64,000 bases of DNA from contig NZ_JABEKV010000002.1 in assembly GCF_013283645.1 (NCBI RefSeq), positions 1 to 64,000 of the forward strand, in the 5' to 3' direction. This document shows positions 16,904 to 25,190 of this stretch, in pieces. Below the pieces are notes generated by a model, which was not told the DNA's origin, ran no database searches, and saw nothing but the letters and a program-made list of their open reading frames with translations. Numbering within the stretch: position 1 is the first letter of the stretch; the number at the start of each line of letters is the position of its first letter. The stretch comes from Sinorhizobium psoraleae (GTDB taxonomy: Bacteria > Pseudomonadota > Alphaproteobacteria > Rhizobiales > Rhizobiaceae). The position numbers and the translations under genes were made by a program.

Positions 16904-18292
16904 TTAGTCGCCATAGTGCTTTGTCGACGCAAGTTGTCCGGCTGTCAAAGGGCGAAGCGGCGGCCGCACGCTTGCAGGTTCAAGGCGGCCGAGTTCGGCA
17001 CCCAGTTGTTCGCTCAAGATTGCGGAGGTTGCCATCGAGCACATCTGGCCCCGGCAGACACCCATACCCGCGCGTGTGTGCGCCTTGAGCCGCCGCATGC
17101 CAGAAGCACCGTTTGCGACCGCGGCTTGGATATCTCGTCCTAGGACTTCCTCGCAGCGGCAGAGTATTACGTCGGCATTCGGTCGCAGGAAACTCGCTGG
17201 TGGCCGATAAGCTATATCCATGAATGCCCTCGCGCGGGCAAGCCGCTCATGCTTCCCTCTGAGATCGCGAGCAATTCTGTCTTTCGTTGCTTCCGGTATC
17301 GCCCCCCGCCGATAGGCGATGTTCAAGACACTCAGCCTGCCGGAGATCCCGGCCGCGTCTGCGCCGAAGATGCCACGTCCGTCGCCGGCCACCATCACGT
17401 TCGGAATCGATGTTTCCTGCCAGACATCGGTCACCGGCTGCCAGCATAGTTGGCGATCGTTCCAAACGTGGTCGGCCCTGACCAATTGTGTGATCTGGGT
17501 ATTGGGGACGACGCCAAAATGCAGGAGGACGACATCGCAATTCAGCGCCGCAGTACGTCCACCGACCGTATATTCGACGCCGGTCACGCTGTCTTTTCCG
17601 AGAATTCTTGCGCCTTGCAAAGAGGCGACACCGTTGATTCCAGTCGTGCGACCGAGGAGCCTCAATCCCTGCAACAGAACCTTCGGTGCCAGAAATGCGC
17701 TCGGAAGATAAGGCGCCGCTCGAAGCAAATCGACGAGGGCCGTCGTCTGGAGCAGCGCGACGACGTCCGCTCCTGCGGCCAGAAGCTGCTTTGCAGCAAG
17801 AAGGAGGAGTGGCCCGCATCCCAATAGCGCGACGCGCCCCTCGGGAATGCGTCCAGACGTCTTCAGCATCAGTTGCGCGGCGCCCGCAGTCATCACTCCA
17901 GGCAGCATCCAACCGGGTATCGGCACGGGTCTTTCGAGGGCGCCGGTTGCAACGACAACGGCTTCAGGCCGGACGGAAAAACTGCTGCCTTGGTGCAGAT
18001 AGCTGACCTCGAGTGGATCCGCTGCCACGTCCCAGACCGATGCTTGCGCCAAATAAGTGACACCACTTTCCCGAAAACGCCTGGCGATCAATGCTCCATG
18101 GGCATCATCTTTATCCAAGACACCGCCGTTTCTCTTTGCTTGTCGCTCCGCCATTTCGATGTCTCGAAACCTCTGGCCACCAGGAGCAGGTTGTTCATCG
18201 AGGACCAGCACGGAAAGCCCGAACTCGGCGGCTTGGATCGCCGCAGTCATGCCAGCAGGACCGGCGCCGATGACGATGACATCCGAACTCAT
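16904..18292 (-). CDS. FAD/NAD(P)-binding subunit of amine or opine oxidase (HcnB/OoxA-like)
   Basis: 462 residues. Rossmann FAD motif VIVIGAGPAGMTAA near the start, EQPAPGGQRF, VVVATGALERPVPIPGW, a second dinucleotide fold (VALLGCGPLLLLAA), then AGDGRGIFGADAA. The C-terminal bfd-like [2Fe-2S] domain has CRCEEV and the pair in MGVCRGQMC. This is the alpha-subunit architecture of octopine/nopaline oxidases, HcnB and related dye-linked amino-acid dehydrogenases. ATG at 18292 overlaps the small ferredoxin-like gene by ATGA. With 18289-18603 and 18587-19732 it would form a membrane-associated three-subunit enzyme that oxidises a C-N bond. The substrate is unknown. Confidence 0.88.
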   Translation of the reverse strand: MSSDVIVIGAGPAGMTAAIQAAEFGLSVLVLDEQPAPGGQRFRDIEMAERQAKRNGGVLDKDDAHGALIARRFRESGVTYLAQASVWDVAADPLEVSYLHQGSSFSVRPEAVVVATGALERPVPIPGWMLPGVMTAGAAQLMLKTSGRIPEGRVALLGCGPLLLLAAKQLLAAGADVVALLQTTALVDLLRAAPYLPSAFLAPKVLLQGLRLLGRTTGINGVASLQGARILGKDSVTGVEYTVGGRTAALNCDVVLLHFGVVPNTQITQLVRADHVWNDRQLCWQPVTDVWQETSIPNVMVAGDGRGIFGADAAGISGRLSVLNIAYRRGAIPEATKDRIARDLRGKHERLARARAFMDIAYRPPASFLRPNADVILCRCEEVLGRDIQAAVANGASGMRRLKAHTRAGMGVCRGQMCSMATSAILSEQLGAELGRLEPASVRPPLRPLTAGQLASTKHYGD

Positions 18293-18603
18293 GTCTCTCG
18301 CCCCTTGAGGTGGAGCGACGGGAGTCGATTTTGCCTGCGAATGGTCATGTTTTTCCGCACCCGCACCATGCACGCCCGTTGATTTGCATGGCCGTTTACT
18401 TCCACGAGACACTCGAAACAGATGCCCGTCAGGCAGTAAGGGCTCCGGCGCCGCCCGCTCACCTGGCTAGTGCCGGTGTAGCCCGCCTTGGCAGCAAGAA
18501 GTGCTGTAGCTACGGTCTCTCCTTCCCGGGCGGCAATGACGCAGCCCTCAAAGTTCAAGCTCATGGACGAGAGCCGATTGGTCGTTTCATGCGGGTTGTT
18601 CAT
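18289..18603 (-). CDS. [2Fe-2S] small subunit (HcnA/OoxX-like)
   Basis: 104 residues. A plant-type ferredoxin fold with the cluster motif SPYCLTGICFECLVEVNG and a final Cys in QRACM, plus GCVIAAREGETVATALLAA near residue 25. Small subunits of this kind pass electrons between the two flavoproteins of HcnABC-type or opine-oxidase complexes. ATG at 18603 overlaps the end of the upstream flavoprotein gene by 17 bases. Confidence 0.88.
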   Translation of the reverse strand: MNNPHETTNRLSSMSLNFEGCVIAAREGETVATALLAAKAGYTGTSQVSGRRRSPYCLTGICFECLVEVNGHANQRACMVRVRKNMTIRRQNRLPSLHLKGRET

Positions 18604-19732
18604 CGCGGAACCTTTCCAGTCCAAACGGCTCAAGTAGGCGATCTCTTGCACCCTCCATGATCCACTGCGGCAGGAGACGCGTATGCAGCGCCGCCAGGGT
18701 GATGCCGCTGTGGCATGAAACGACGAACGCTCCCGGCTGTTCGCTCGATTCCTGATAGATCGGATAACCGTCTTGGGTCCGTGGCCTGAGACAAGCCCAG
18801 CACCGGTTGATTTGCACAGATCGCAGTGATGGCAGTCTTTCGACCGCACTTTTCGCAAGCTCCTTGAGGACTTCAACCGTGGTGCGGTCGTCGCGGCCAG
18901 CATACTCACTCGAGCTACCGATCATCACCGTGCCTTCGACGTTCTGTCGCAGGAAGCCGCTGATCGGGTACTTAAACACCTGGTCGATCCGTTCGGTCAC
19001 GATGATCTGGCCGCGTTCCGGACGCACCTTCAACTGGAGCCCGACCTCTTTGGCGAGGGGCGGAATGCCCAGGCCGGCGGCGATGACGACTCTTGGAGCC
19101 GAGAACTGGCCCGCCGGTGTTCTCACAAAAAAAGCGGTCGTATCTCGAACAATGCGGTCGACGATGTGGCCGAAGAGATAGTGACCACCGCGAGCCTGGT
19201 AGGCGCGAAGGAGGCTGGAATAGAATTTCAGGGGATCGACCGCTCCGTCAAGCGGGCTGAAGGATCCCCCGCTTACAGCCTCTCCCAGACCGACATGGCC
19301 CAACAGCGCGTCAACTTCGTCCCTGTCGAGAATCTCGTTCCGGTACTCTGCCCCCGCGCGCTGCGAGAACTCTTCAATGTGTCTTCTTTGCTCGTCGAGC
19401 TCGCGGTCTCCCACGGACAAATAGACCTTGCCGCGCCCTTGGAAACGCGGATCGATACCGGAACACTCACGAAGCTCCTCCGCAAACAAGGGCCACAGTC
19501 TTCCAGACGTCAGCGAAAGGCGGAAATAGGGGATATTGCTGAACCCCTTGTTGGAGACGGAGATCATTCCGAAATTTCCGCGCGAGGCGCTGAAATCGGC
19601 ATCGTTCCCATCTAGTACTGCGACCCTCAGTTGGCACTTGACGAGGCCATATCCAATGCACAGGCCGACGATACCACCCCCTACGATGACGACATCGAAG
19701 GTCCCGGAGCTTTTCGGTCGGCTCATGTTCAT
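18587..19732 (-). CDS. DadA-type FAD-dependent oxidoreductase (HcnC/OoxB-like subunit)
   Basis: 381 residues. N-terminal FAD motif VVIVGGGIVGLCIGYGL, then GNFGMIS, RVVIAAGLG, RPERGQIIVTER and a C-terminal GxxxCHSGIT-like segment (VVSCHSGITLAALH), all typical of D-amino-acid dehydrogenase/sarcosine-oxidase-type catalytic subunits. It would remove hydride from a secondary or primary amine. First gene of the three-gene unit. Next to it, on the other strand, lies a RidA-family gene, and RidA proteins act on the imines that such oxidases produce. Confidence 0.88.
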   Translation of the reverse strand: MNMSRPKSSGTFDVVIVGGGIVGLCIGYGLVKCQLRVAVLDGNDADFSASRGNFGMISVSNKGFSNIPYFRLSLTSGRLWPLFAEELRECSGIDPRFQGRGKVYLSVGDRELDEQRRHIEEFSQRAGAEYRNEILDRDEVDALLGHVGLGEAVSGGSFSPLDGAVDPLKFYSSLLRAYQARGGHYLFGHIVDRIVRDTTAFFVRTPAGQFSAPRVVIAAGLGIPPLAKEVGLQLKVRPERGQIIVTERIDQVFKYPISGFLRQNVEGTVMIGSSSEYAGRDDRTTVEVLKELAKSAVERLPSLRSVQINRCWACLRPRTQDGYPIYQESSEQPGAFVVSCHSGITLAALHTRLLPQWIMEGARDRLLEPFGLERFRDEQPA

Positions 19733-19840
19733 TTGGCGGCTCCACGGTTGTGGAAGATATTTGCCTCGTCATTGTATGCGTCACGAGAAGTTTTCCGCAG
19801 TCAACCCCGTTAAGTAGGTAGTTGTGTCCAATGTCCTTTC

Positions 19841-19856
19841 TGGCATGGTTCTTGCC
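19841..19856 (+). promoter_or_regulatory. sigma-54-like promoter upstream of ridA-family gene
   Basis: TGGCATGGTTCTTGCC: GG-N10-GC spacing is exact; C of TGGCAC is T. No TGT-N10-ACA site was found in the 110 bases upstream, so NifA control is not supported; another sigma-54 activator or a chance match is possible. Confidence 0.4.
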
Positions 19857-19975
19857 GAAAAGAACGCGCGGTAGAACGGCTTTGAATAGCCACGGACGCT
19901 GGTGTCAGGATGACCAACTGCTGCATTGGTAACAGCGCAGCATCCTTGAGCGGGGAATATCGAGAGGAGCGCAAG

Positions 19976-20344
19976 ATGAACGGGTCATTTCCTGTCATGC
20001 GCGCGCCGGGGGTTGCTCCCGGGCGCAGCTCGGGATCCGCATTCGGCAACCTCGTCTGGGCTGTAGCAACGTCGGATGACAAGACTCTCAGCCTGAAAGG
20101 ACAGATCGAGGCGAGTTTCCGCAAGATCGAGCGTGTTCTCGCGCATTTTGAGACCGACAAGCGCTGCTTGATTTCCGTGAATGTCCTGCTGGCGGATGTC
20201 GAGCAGAAGAAGGAGTTCGACGTCAACTGGAGGGAGTGGGTCGGTGATGACCCGGACCATTGGCCCCAGCGCTGCTGCGTCCAGGCCATCCTTTCGGCCG
20301 GGACCTTGGTTGAGATTTCAGTCGTCGCCGCCCGCCCGTCGTAA
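19976..20344 (+). CDS. RidA (YjgF/UK114) family protein
   Basis: 122 residues. Family features: GNLVWAVATSDD, QIEASFRKIERVL, ISVNVLLADV and the ending LVEISVVAARPS. Classical RidA hydrolyses 2-aminoacrylate and other imines released by PLP enzymes or amine oxidases. The Arg that binds the substrate carboxylate in classical RidA (within VARLP) is not seen; the region reads VQAILSAG, so this is a different Rid subgroup. ATG at 19976 is preceded by GAGGAGCG. It converges with palA and diverges from the oxidase genes. Confidence 0.85.
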   Translation: MNGSFPVMRAPGVAPGRSSGSAFGNLVWAVATSDDKTLSLKGQIEASFRKIERVLAHFETDKRCLISVNVLLADVEQKKEFDVNWREWVGDDPDHWPQRCCVQAILSAGTLVEISVVAARPS

Positions 20345-20348
20345 CCAG

Positions 20349-21221
20349 CTACCTCAGGAAGCGCTTTTCGCTGTCTTTTGCGGCTTCCATGTTCTGAAGG
20401 CGGAAGATCTCCTCCACAGAGACAATGTCCCTGCTTGCGTTCAGGGCGCCACCATCGGCGATGATGCGACGAAATGTGTCCCGCATCGCGGTAACGGCTG
20501 CACGCAGCCCGTGATTGCCGTAGATGACCATGGCAATCGTGTTCAGGGCGCGAACGCGCTTCTCGTTCATTTCCGGGTAGGATGTCGGGACGATCACAAG
20601 CGGCACGGCGCCTTTCCAGGTGCGCGCGAAGCTTTCGATTTCGTCCGGTGTTTTCCGTTTCGAGTGAATGAGGATCATGTCGGCGCCCGCCGCCTCGTAG
20701 GCGGCCGCCCGCGCCAAGGCTTCCTCTTCTCCGAGTCCGGCGATCAAAGCTTCGGTTCGCGCGATGACAAGAAAGTCCGGATCACCCCTAGTCGCGATCG
20801 CCGCTTCGAGCTTGCCTTGGAACTCCTCCGTACGGACCAGTTCCTGCCTGCCTCCGGCAACAAGGCTCGTGACCTTCGGAAAGGTCTTGTCCTCGATGAC
20901 GACGGCGCTTGCACCCGCACGTTCATATTCGCGCACCGCGTGTGTGACGTTCAAGGCATTGCCATACCCGGTATCGATGTCGGCGACGATCGGTATCGAG
21001 ACACGGCCGGCCATGGCCCGCAGCATGTCGAGATGCTGGGACATCGAGACGAAACTCATGTCGGGCAGGCCATGCAGCGCCGAAAGCTCGAAACCGGAAG
21101 CCCAAATTCCGTCGAAACCGGCCTCCTCGACGAGAATGGCGGACAAGGGGCTGTGCGCCGCCATGACGTGAATGAGGCCGCGCTCGGCGATCCGATTTCT
21201 GAGGGTTATGGAAGCGCTCAT
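20349..21221 (-). CDS. palA: Phosphonopyruvate hydrolase
   Basis: 290 residues. Isocitrate-lyase/PEP-mutase superfamily TIM barrel that cleaves 3-phosphonopyruvate to pyruvate and phosphate. Evidence for hydrolase and not mutase: GIWASGFELS near residue 39, DIDTGYGNA (metal loop, residues 81-89) and EDKTFPKVTS (110-119), in which Thr118 replaces the Asn of mutases, followed by GRQELVRTEEFQGK. These match the hydrolase from phosphonoalanine-degrading bacteria as I remember it. The start overlaps the palB stop by one base (TAATG). It gives phosphate and carbon from phosphonoalanine once palB has removed the amino group. Confidence 0.88.
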   Translation of the reverse strand: MSASITLRNRIAERGLIHVMAAHSPLSAILVEEAGFDGIWASGFELSALHGLPDMSFVSMSQHLDMLRAMAGRVSIPIVADIDTGYGNALNVTHAVREYERAGASAVVIEDKTFPKVTSLVAGGRQELVRTEEFQGKLEAAIATRGDPDFLVIARTEALIAGLGEEEALARAAAYEAAGADMILIHSKRKTPDEIESFARTWKGAVPLVIVPTSYPEMNEKRVRALNTIAMVIYGNHGLRAAVTAMRDTFRRIIADGGALNASRDIVSVEEIFRLQNMEAAKDSEKRFLR

Positions 21222-22432
21222 TATTTTCCTTCTTCAGTAAGAGCTGCGCAGGCAGCGATAATCCTGTCGCAAGCACGCTCGAGATCAGCCGGTTCTGCGG
21301 CATATGATATGCGGACGTATGGTGCGGCCATAAAGCCGCTCCCGGGAACGACCGCAACGGCGAATTCGCTCAAAAGATACATGGCAAAGTCGGTATCGGT
21401 TTTGATCAGCCGGCCAGCCGGTGTCCGCTTTCCGATCGTCCCCGCGCAATTGGCAAAAGCATAAAATGCTCCCTCTGGCAGCCGGCAGCTTAAGCCCTCT
21501 GCTTGGTTGAGTTTTTCCACCACGAGATCACGACGCGCCCGAAACGCTTCGACGAAACCGGCGACGTACGCCTGCCCGCCGGCGATGGCTTCGATAGCCG
21601 CATATTGCGATATCGAACTTGTGTGGGACGAAGTTTGCCCCTGAATGACATTCATGGCCTTGATCAGCGGCTGGGGTCCCGCGCCGTAGCCGACGCGCCA
21701 ACCGGTCATCGCATTGGCTTTCGAAACGCCGTTGACCACAAGCGTCCGCTCGAACAAATCGGGCGCGACCGAGGCGATGGCCGCGAACGAGGCGTCGTAG
21801 ACGAGCTTTTCATAAATGTCGTCGGACAGCACGAACACCTGCGGATGACGACGCAGCACTTCCGCAAGCTCGGCTAGATCGCCGGCAGAGTAGACAGCTC
21901 CAGTCGGATTGTTGGGAGAATTGAGCATCAACCACTTCGTCTGCAGTGTGATGCACGCCTCAAGCGCATCTGCGCGTAACTTGAAACCGTGGAACTCGGT
22001 GCATGGCACCAGAACGGGCACCCCGTCGGCGAGAGTGACCATATCCGGATACGAGACCCAACATGGCGTCGGAATGATAACCTCATCGCCGGGATCCAGG
22101 CTGGCAAAGAGCGCATTGAAAACAACCTGCTTGGCGCCGCAACCGACGGTGATCTGATCCGTCGCATAATCGAGGCCATGATCGCGCATCAGCTTTTCCT
22201 GGATCGCCTCACGAAGAGGTCCAACGCCGGCAACAGGCGTGTATCGCGTCTTGCCGGCGCGAATGGCGGCGATGCCCGCGTCCTGGATAGACATGGGGGT
22301 GTCGAAGGCGGGTTCGCCCTGGCTGAGCGCGATGACGTCGGCTCCTGCTGCCTTGAGCTCAGCAGCTCGAGCGGTCATTGCCTTCGTTTCGGATGGGCGA
22401 ACAATTTCAAGGCGACGTGCAACAAGGGCCAA
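21221..22432 (-). CDS. palB: Aspartate-aminotransferase-type transaminase, likely phosphonoalanine:pyruvate
   Basis: 403 residues, fold-type I class I aminotransferase. Features: GEPAFDTP, RYTPVAGVGPLREA, GCGAKQVVFNA, NSPNNPTGAVY, the PLP Lys in NGVSKANAMTGWRVGY near residue 240, and the C-terminal Arg in APYVRISYA that binds the substrate carboxylate. TTG at 22432 is the likely start, with GGGAG nine bases upstream. Gene pairing with palA is the known arrangement for phosphonoalanine use, where the transaminase yields phosphonopyruvate. The substrate assignment rests on this pairing. Confidence 0.8.
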   Translation of the reverse strand: MALVARRLEIVRPSETKAMTARAAELKAAGADVIALSQGEPAFDTPMSIQDAGIAAIRAGKTRYTPVAGVGPLREAIQEKLMRDHGLDYATDQITVGCGAKQVVFNALFASLDPGDEVIIPTPCWVSYPDMVTLADGVPVLVPCTEFHGFKLRADALEACITLQTKWLMLNSPNNPTGAVYSAGDLAELAEVLRRHPQVFVLSDDIYEKLVYDASFAAIASVAPDLFERTLVVNGVSKANAMTGWRVGYGAGPQPLIKAMNVIQGQTSSHTSSISQYAAIEAIAGGQAYVAGFVEAFRARRDLVVEKLNQAEGLSCRLPEGAFYAFANCAGTIGKRTPAGRLIKTDTDFAMYLLSEFAVAVVPGSGFMAAPYVRISYAAEPADLERACDRIIAACAALTEEGK

Positions 22433-22617
22433 CGGTTTGCTCCCGGAAACGGCGATCGGCCGTCTGCCCTCGCAGCACTTCCGCCAGAAAACGGAGAGAG
22501 ACTTACCGGCGACGGTGCGGAACGATCAAAACAACTGCCATTCCTATACGTGCCCTGCGTGTGGATCCGCAAACAAGGTTATCGAATTCATCAACAAGAG
22601 TATCGCATTATTCGATA

Positions 22618-23589
22618 TTACCTCGTCTCGACACCATGTTTGCGGAACAGGCGGACGAGCCAACGACAGAACATCCGTGCGAGTTCCGGATTGTTGCCGC
22701 GGTCGACTGCATAGGCACGATAGAGCATTCCACTTGCAACCCGTGTGCCCGGGACCACCTTCAAAAGACCGTCCTGGATGAGGTCGCTAACGATGATTTC
22801 CGGCGCGACCAGAAGGCAATTCCCCTTCGTAATCGCAGGCAGTGCGAGGTAGTGATGATCGTAGCGGGCGCCGGAGTTGATATCACCCGGCGTTAGGTTC
22901 ATCGCCCTGAGCCACGTAGGCAATATGTCCGGACGAGACGTGATGGTGAGGAGCGGCATGGTGCGGACCACTGTTTGACCCTTGCCCGAAATATGGGTGG
23001 ATGATCCGACGCAGACGATGTGTTCGGAGTGGAGCTCCCACTGATCTGCCGGCTCTACGATCGAAAGATCACGTGTGATTAAAACATCGAAACCATCGTC
23101 TGAAGTGGGCGGTGCAAGCGAATTGACGATATCGACGACGGCGCCACCACACTCCTGGGAAAATGCTTGAATATTTGGAACGAGCAAGGTGTAGGCGAGG
23201 GTAGTCAATGAAGTGCGCACTACAATCCGGTTGATGTCCCCTTTTAGCTTGCGCCGCATTCTCTGCGCGGTAAAGCAGATCGTATCTAACGGTTCGGTCA
23301 CCGTGTTGGCAAACAGCCTGCCGAACTCCGTCAGTTCGGTGTTGCGCCCGCGGCGCTCGATGAGCTGAGCCCCGAGGTACTCTTCTAGAACTGCGAGGTA
23401 TCGACTGGCCGAACTCTGGGTCATCCCCAGAGCCTTGGCCGCTCGAGTGACATTTCGCTCCCTCGCTATACTGACGAAGGCGCGGATCGCATTGAGGGGA
23501 ACGTCCTGGTTTTCGCCAGCCAAGGTCGGCTCCTTTGGTATCTTGGATATTTTCGCACTCATAATCGACATACTCGTCCTTGCAATCAC
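22618..23589 (-). CDS. LysR-family regulator of the phosphonate genes
   Basis: 323 residues, slightly longer at the N-terminus than usual. Winged helix at about residues 30-90: LNAIRAFVSIARERNVTRAA, then MTQSSASRYLAVLEEYLGAQLIERR. The LysR substrate domain follows (VVDIVNSL, GFDVLITRD, HYLALPAITKGN). The start could also be the later Met at 23571 or 23562. It sits upstream of palB on the same strand and diverges from the phosphodiesterase-ABC operon, so it is placed to read both. LysR genes accompany palAB in phosphonoalanine users. Confidence 0.88.
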   Translation of the reverse strand: MIARTSMSIMSAKISKIPKEPTLAGENQDVPLNAIRAFVSIARERNVTRAAKALGMTQSSASRYLAVLEEYLGAQLIERRGRNTELTEFGRLFANTVTEPLDTICFTAQRMRRKLKGDINRIVVRTSLTTLAYTLLVPNIQAFSQECGGAVVDIVNSLAPPTSDDGFDVLITRDLSIVEPADQWELHSEHIVCVGSSTHISGKGQTVVRTMPLLTITSRPDILPTWLRAMNLTPGDINSGARYDHHYLALPAITKGNCLLVAPEIIVSDLIQDGLLKVVPGTRVASGMLYRAYAVDRGNNPELARMFCRWLVRLFRKHGVETR

Positions 23590-23672
23590 ATTTCTTGATA
23601 GTTGTCACTTAGCTGTCGCTCTGCGCCGATAGTTGGCCCCCGAAGTCAACTGCAAAAAAATGGTGCGGCCTC

Positions 23673-25190
23673 ATGAAATTTCTGGTTGTCAGCTTCGACG
23701 GTCTACGTCCGGATCTAGTCTCCGCAAGCCTCACACCTAATATTTGCCGCCTTCAATCGCTTGGCATTACATTGTCCCGCCACCGGACGGTCTATCCGAG
23801 CGAGACTCGGGTGGCCTTTCCCAGCCTTGTGACGGGAACGACCTCAAGCGGGCACGGCATGGTCGGCAACAAGTTTGTCGACCGGTCCGTCGTCCCGAAC
23901 CGATATATCGATACTGCCGACGCCGTCCTGCTCGACCGGTTGAACCGGGAAAGCAATGGCAATCTGATGACGGCACCAACGCTCGGAGAATTACTGGCGG
24001 GTTCCTCGAAAACCATGGCGGTTCTTGCGACCAACACGCCAGGAACGACTCGGCTTTTTCATCACAAGGCTGAGGATTTCGGTCACGTCCGGTTCTCCGG
24101 CCACTTCCGCGAGGCGTGCACGCCAACGGCTGTGCTCGCGGAGCTTGAAGCGGGACTCGGTGCGCTTCCCCCTGCGCCCGAAAAGGGCGAACCCGACACA
24201 TCTGGACAGGTGTGGATCACCTCCGCCTTCTTGGATTACGTCTGGCCCAAGCTCAAGCCCGATGTGACGATCCTTTCGTACGGTGAACCGGATACAACGT
24301 CGCATTTTCACGGGACGGCTTCCGCTGTTACGCGCTCCATCACCGAATTTTGCGATGCTCAGTTCGGGCGTGTTCTCGATTGGTGGGAGGCGGAAGGACG
24401 CGATGCGGGCGTGCAGATCGTCATCCTTTCCGATCACGGTCACGTCACCGCACACACACGTGTCTCCGTCACCTATGAACTCAGATCTGCCGGCTACTCC
24501 CCCGGTGCGGCCCCGGAATCAGGCGTCGACGTGGTTGTCGTGCCCGGTCAGGTCGGTGCGCTCTATCTTGCCGATCGATCCCAGGCGAACCTCGCCCGCC
24601 TAGTCGAGACTCTCATGAACCGCCCCTGGTGCGGGCCGATCTTCACCGCACCAAAAAACTCGGTGGAAGGGCTGGCGCCCGGCAGTTTCGCAAGCACGCT
24701 GGTGTTCGCTGACCATCATCGCGCCCCGGATGTCTATTTTTCCTTCAAGACGGACGACAGCATCGACGCCTTTGGAATGCGGGGTGGGACCTTCTACGAC
24801 AACGACCGTGTTCCTGGCCTCGGCGTCCACGGCGGTCTGCATCCGAAGGAGCTTGCCGCCGTTGGATTAATGGCTGGATCGGCTTTCCGGGGCCGAGGGC
24901 TGATCTCGGAGGTTCCCTCCGGCATTTGCGATATCGCGCCGACTATTCTCCATCTCCTCGGTTTGCCCGTTCCAGCCCCGATGACGGGGCGCGTCCTGCG
25001 CGAGGCCTTGTCGGAGGCCGGTCCCGCCACGCCGGAGCTGCGCATCGAATGCGAGACGTTACAGACAGGTTTGAACGCCTACCGACAGGAACTCCACCGC
25101 GTCCGCGTCGACGGCACGACGTATATCGATGGCGCGACCGTGGCCAGCACCAGCTCCACCCACAGGAAAGAATTTGAGGCCGCCGAATGA
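23673..25190 (+). CDS. Alkaline-phosphatase-superfamily phosphodiesterase/phosphonate hydrolase
   Basis: 505 residues, type I phosphodiesterase/nucleotide pyrophosphatase domain. Metal ligands and nucleophile in family order: Asp in SFDGLRPD near residue 9, Thr in YPSETRVAFPS near 44, Asp and His in GEPDTTSHFHG near 207, Asp-His in SDHGH near 255 and His in VHGGLHP near 388. Relatives hydrolyse nucleotide and lipid phosphodiesters; phosphonoacetate hydrolase belongs to the same group. No signal peptide, so it is cytoplasmic. First gene of an operon whose next gene overlaps it by four bases. It may free a phosphonate from an ester after import. The exact substrate is unknown. Confidence 0.82.
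   Translation: MKFLVVSFDGLRPDLVSASLTPNICRLQSLGITLSRHRTVYPSETRVAFPSLVTGTTSSGHGMVGNKFVDRSVVPNRYIDTADAVLLDRLNRESNGNLMTAPTLGELLAGSSKTMAVLATNTPGTTRLFHHKAEDFGHVRFSGHFREACTPTAVLAELEAGLGALPPAPEKGEPDTSGQVWITSAFLDYVWPKLKPDVTILSYGEPDTTSHFHGTASAVTRSITEFCDAQFGRVLDWWEAEGRDAGVQIVILSDHGHVTAHTRVSVTYELRSAGYSPGAAPESGVDVVVVPGQVGALYLADRSQANLARLVETLMNRPWCGPIFTAPKNSVEGLAPGSFASTLVFADHHRAPDVYFSFKTDDSIDAFGMRGGTFYDNDRVPGLGVHGGLHPKELAAVGLMAGSAFRGRGLISEVPSGICDIAPTILHLLGLPVPAPMTGRVLREALSEAGPATPELRIECETLQTGLNAYRQELHRVRVDGTTYIDGATVASTSSTHRKEFEAAE

Noticed and set aside
20181..21464. Long plus-strand reading frame (about 427 codons)
   Set aside because: It lies antisense to palA, has no domain and is a by-product of the GC-rich codon pattern.
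21221..22432. 2-aminoethylphosphonate transaminase (PhnW) as the identity of palB
   Set aside because: PhnW is a class V enzyme; this protein has class I features and pairs with a phosphonopyruvate hydrolase and not with PhnX.
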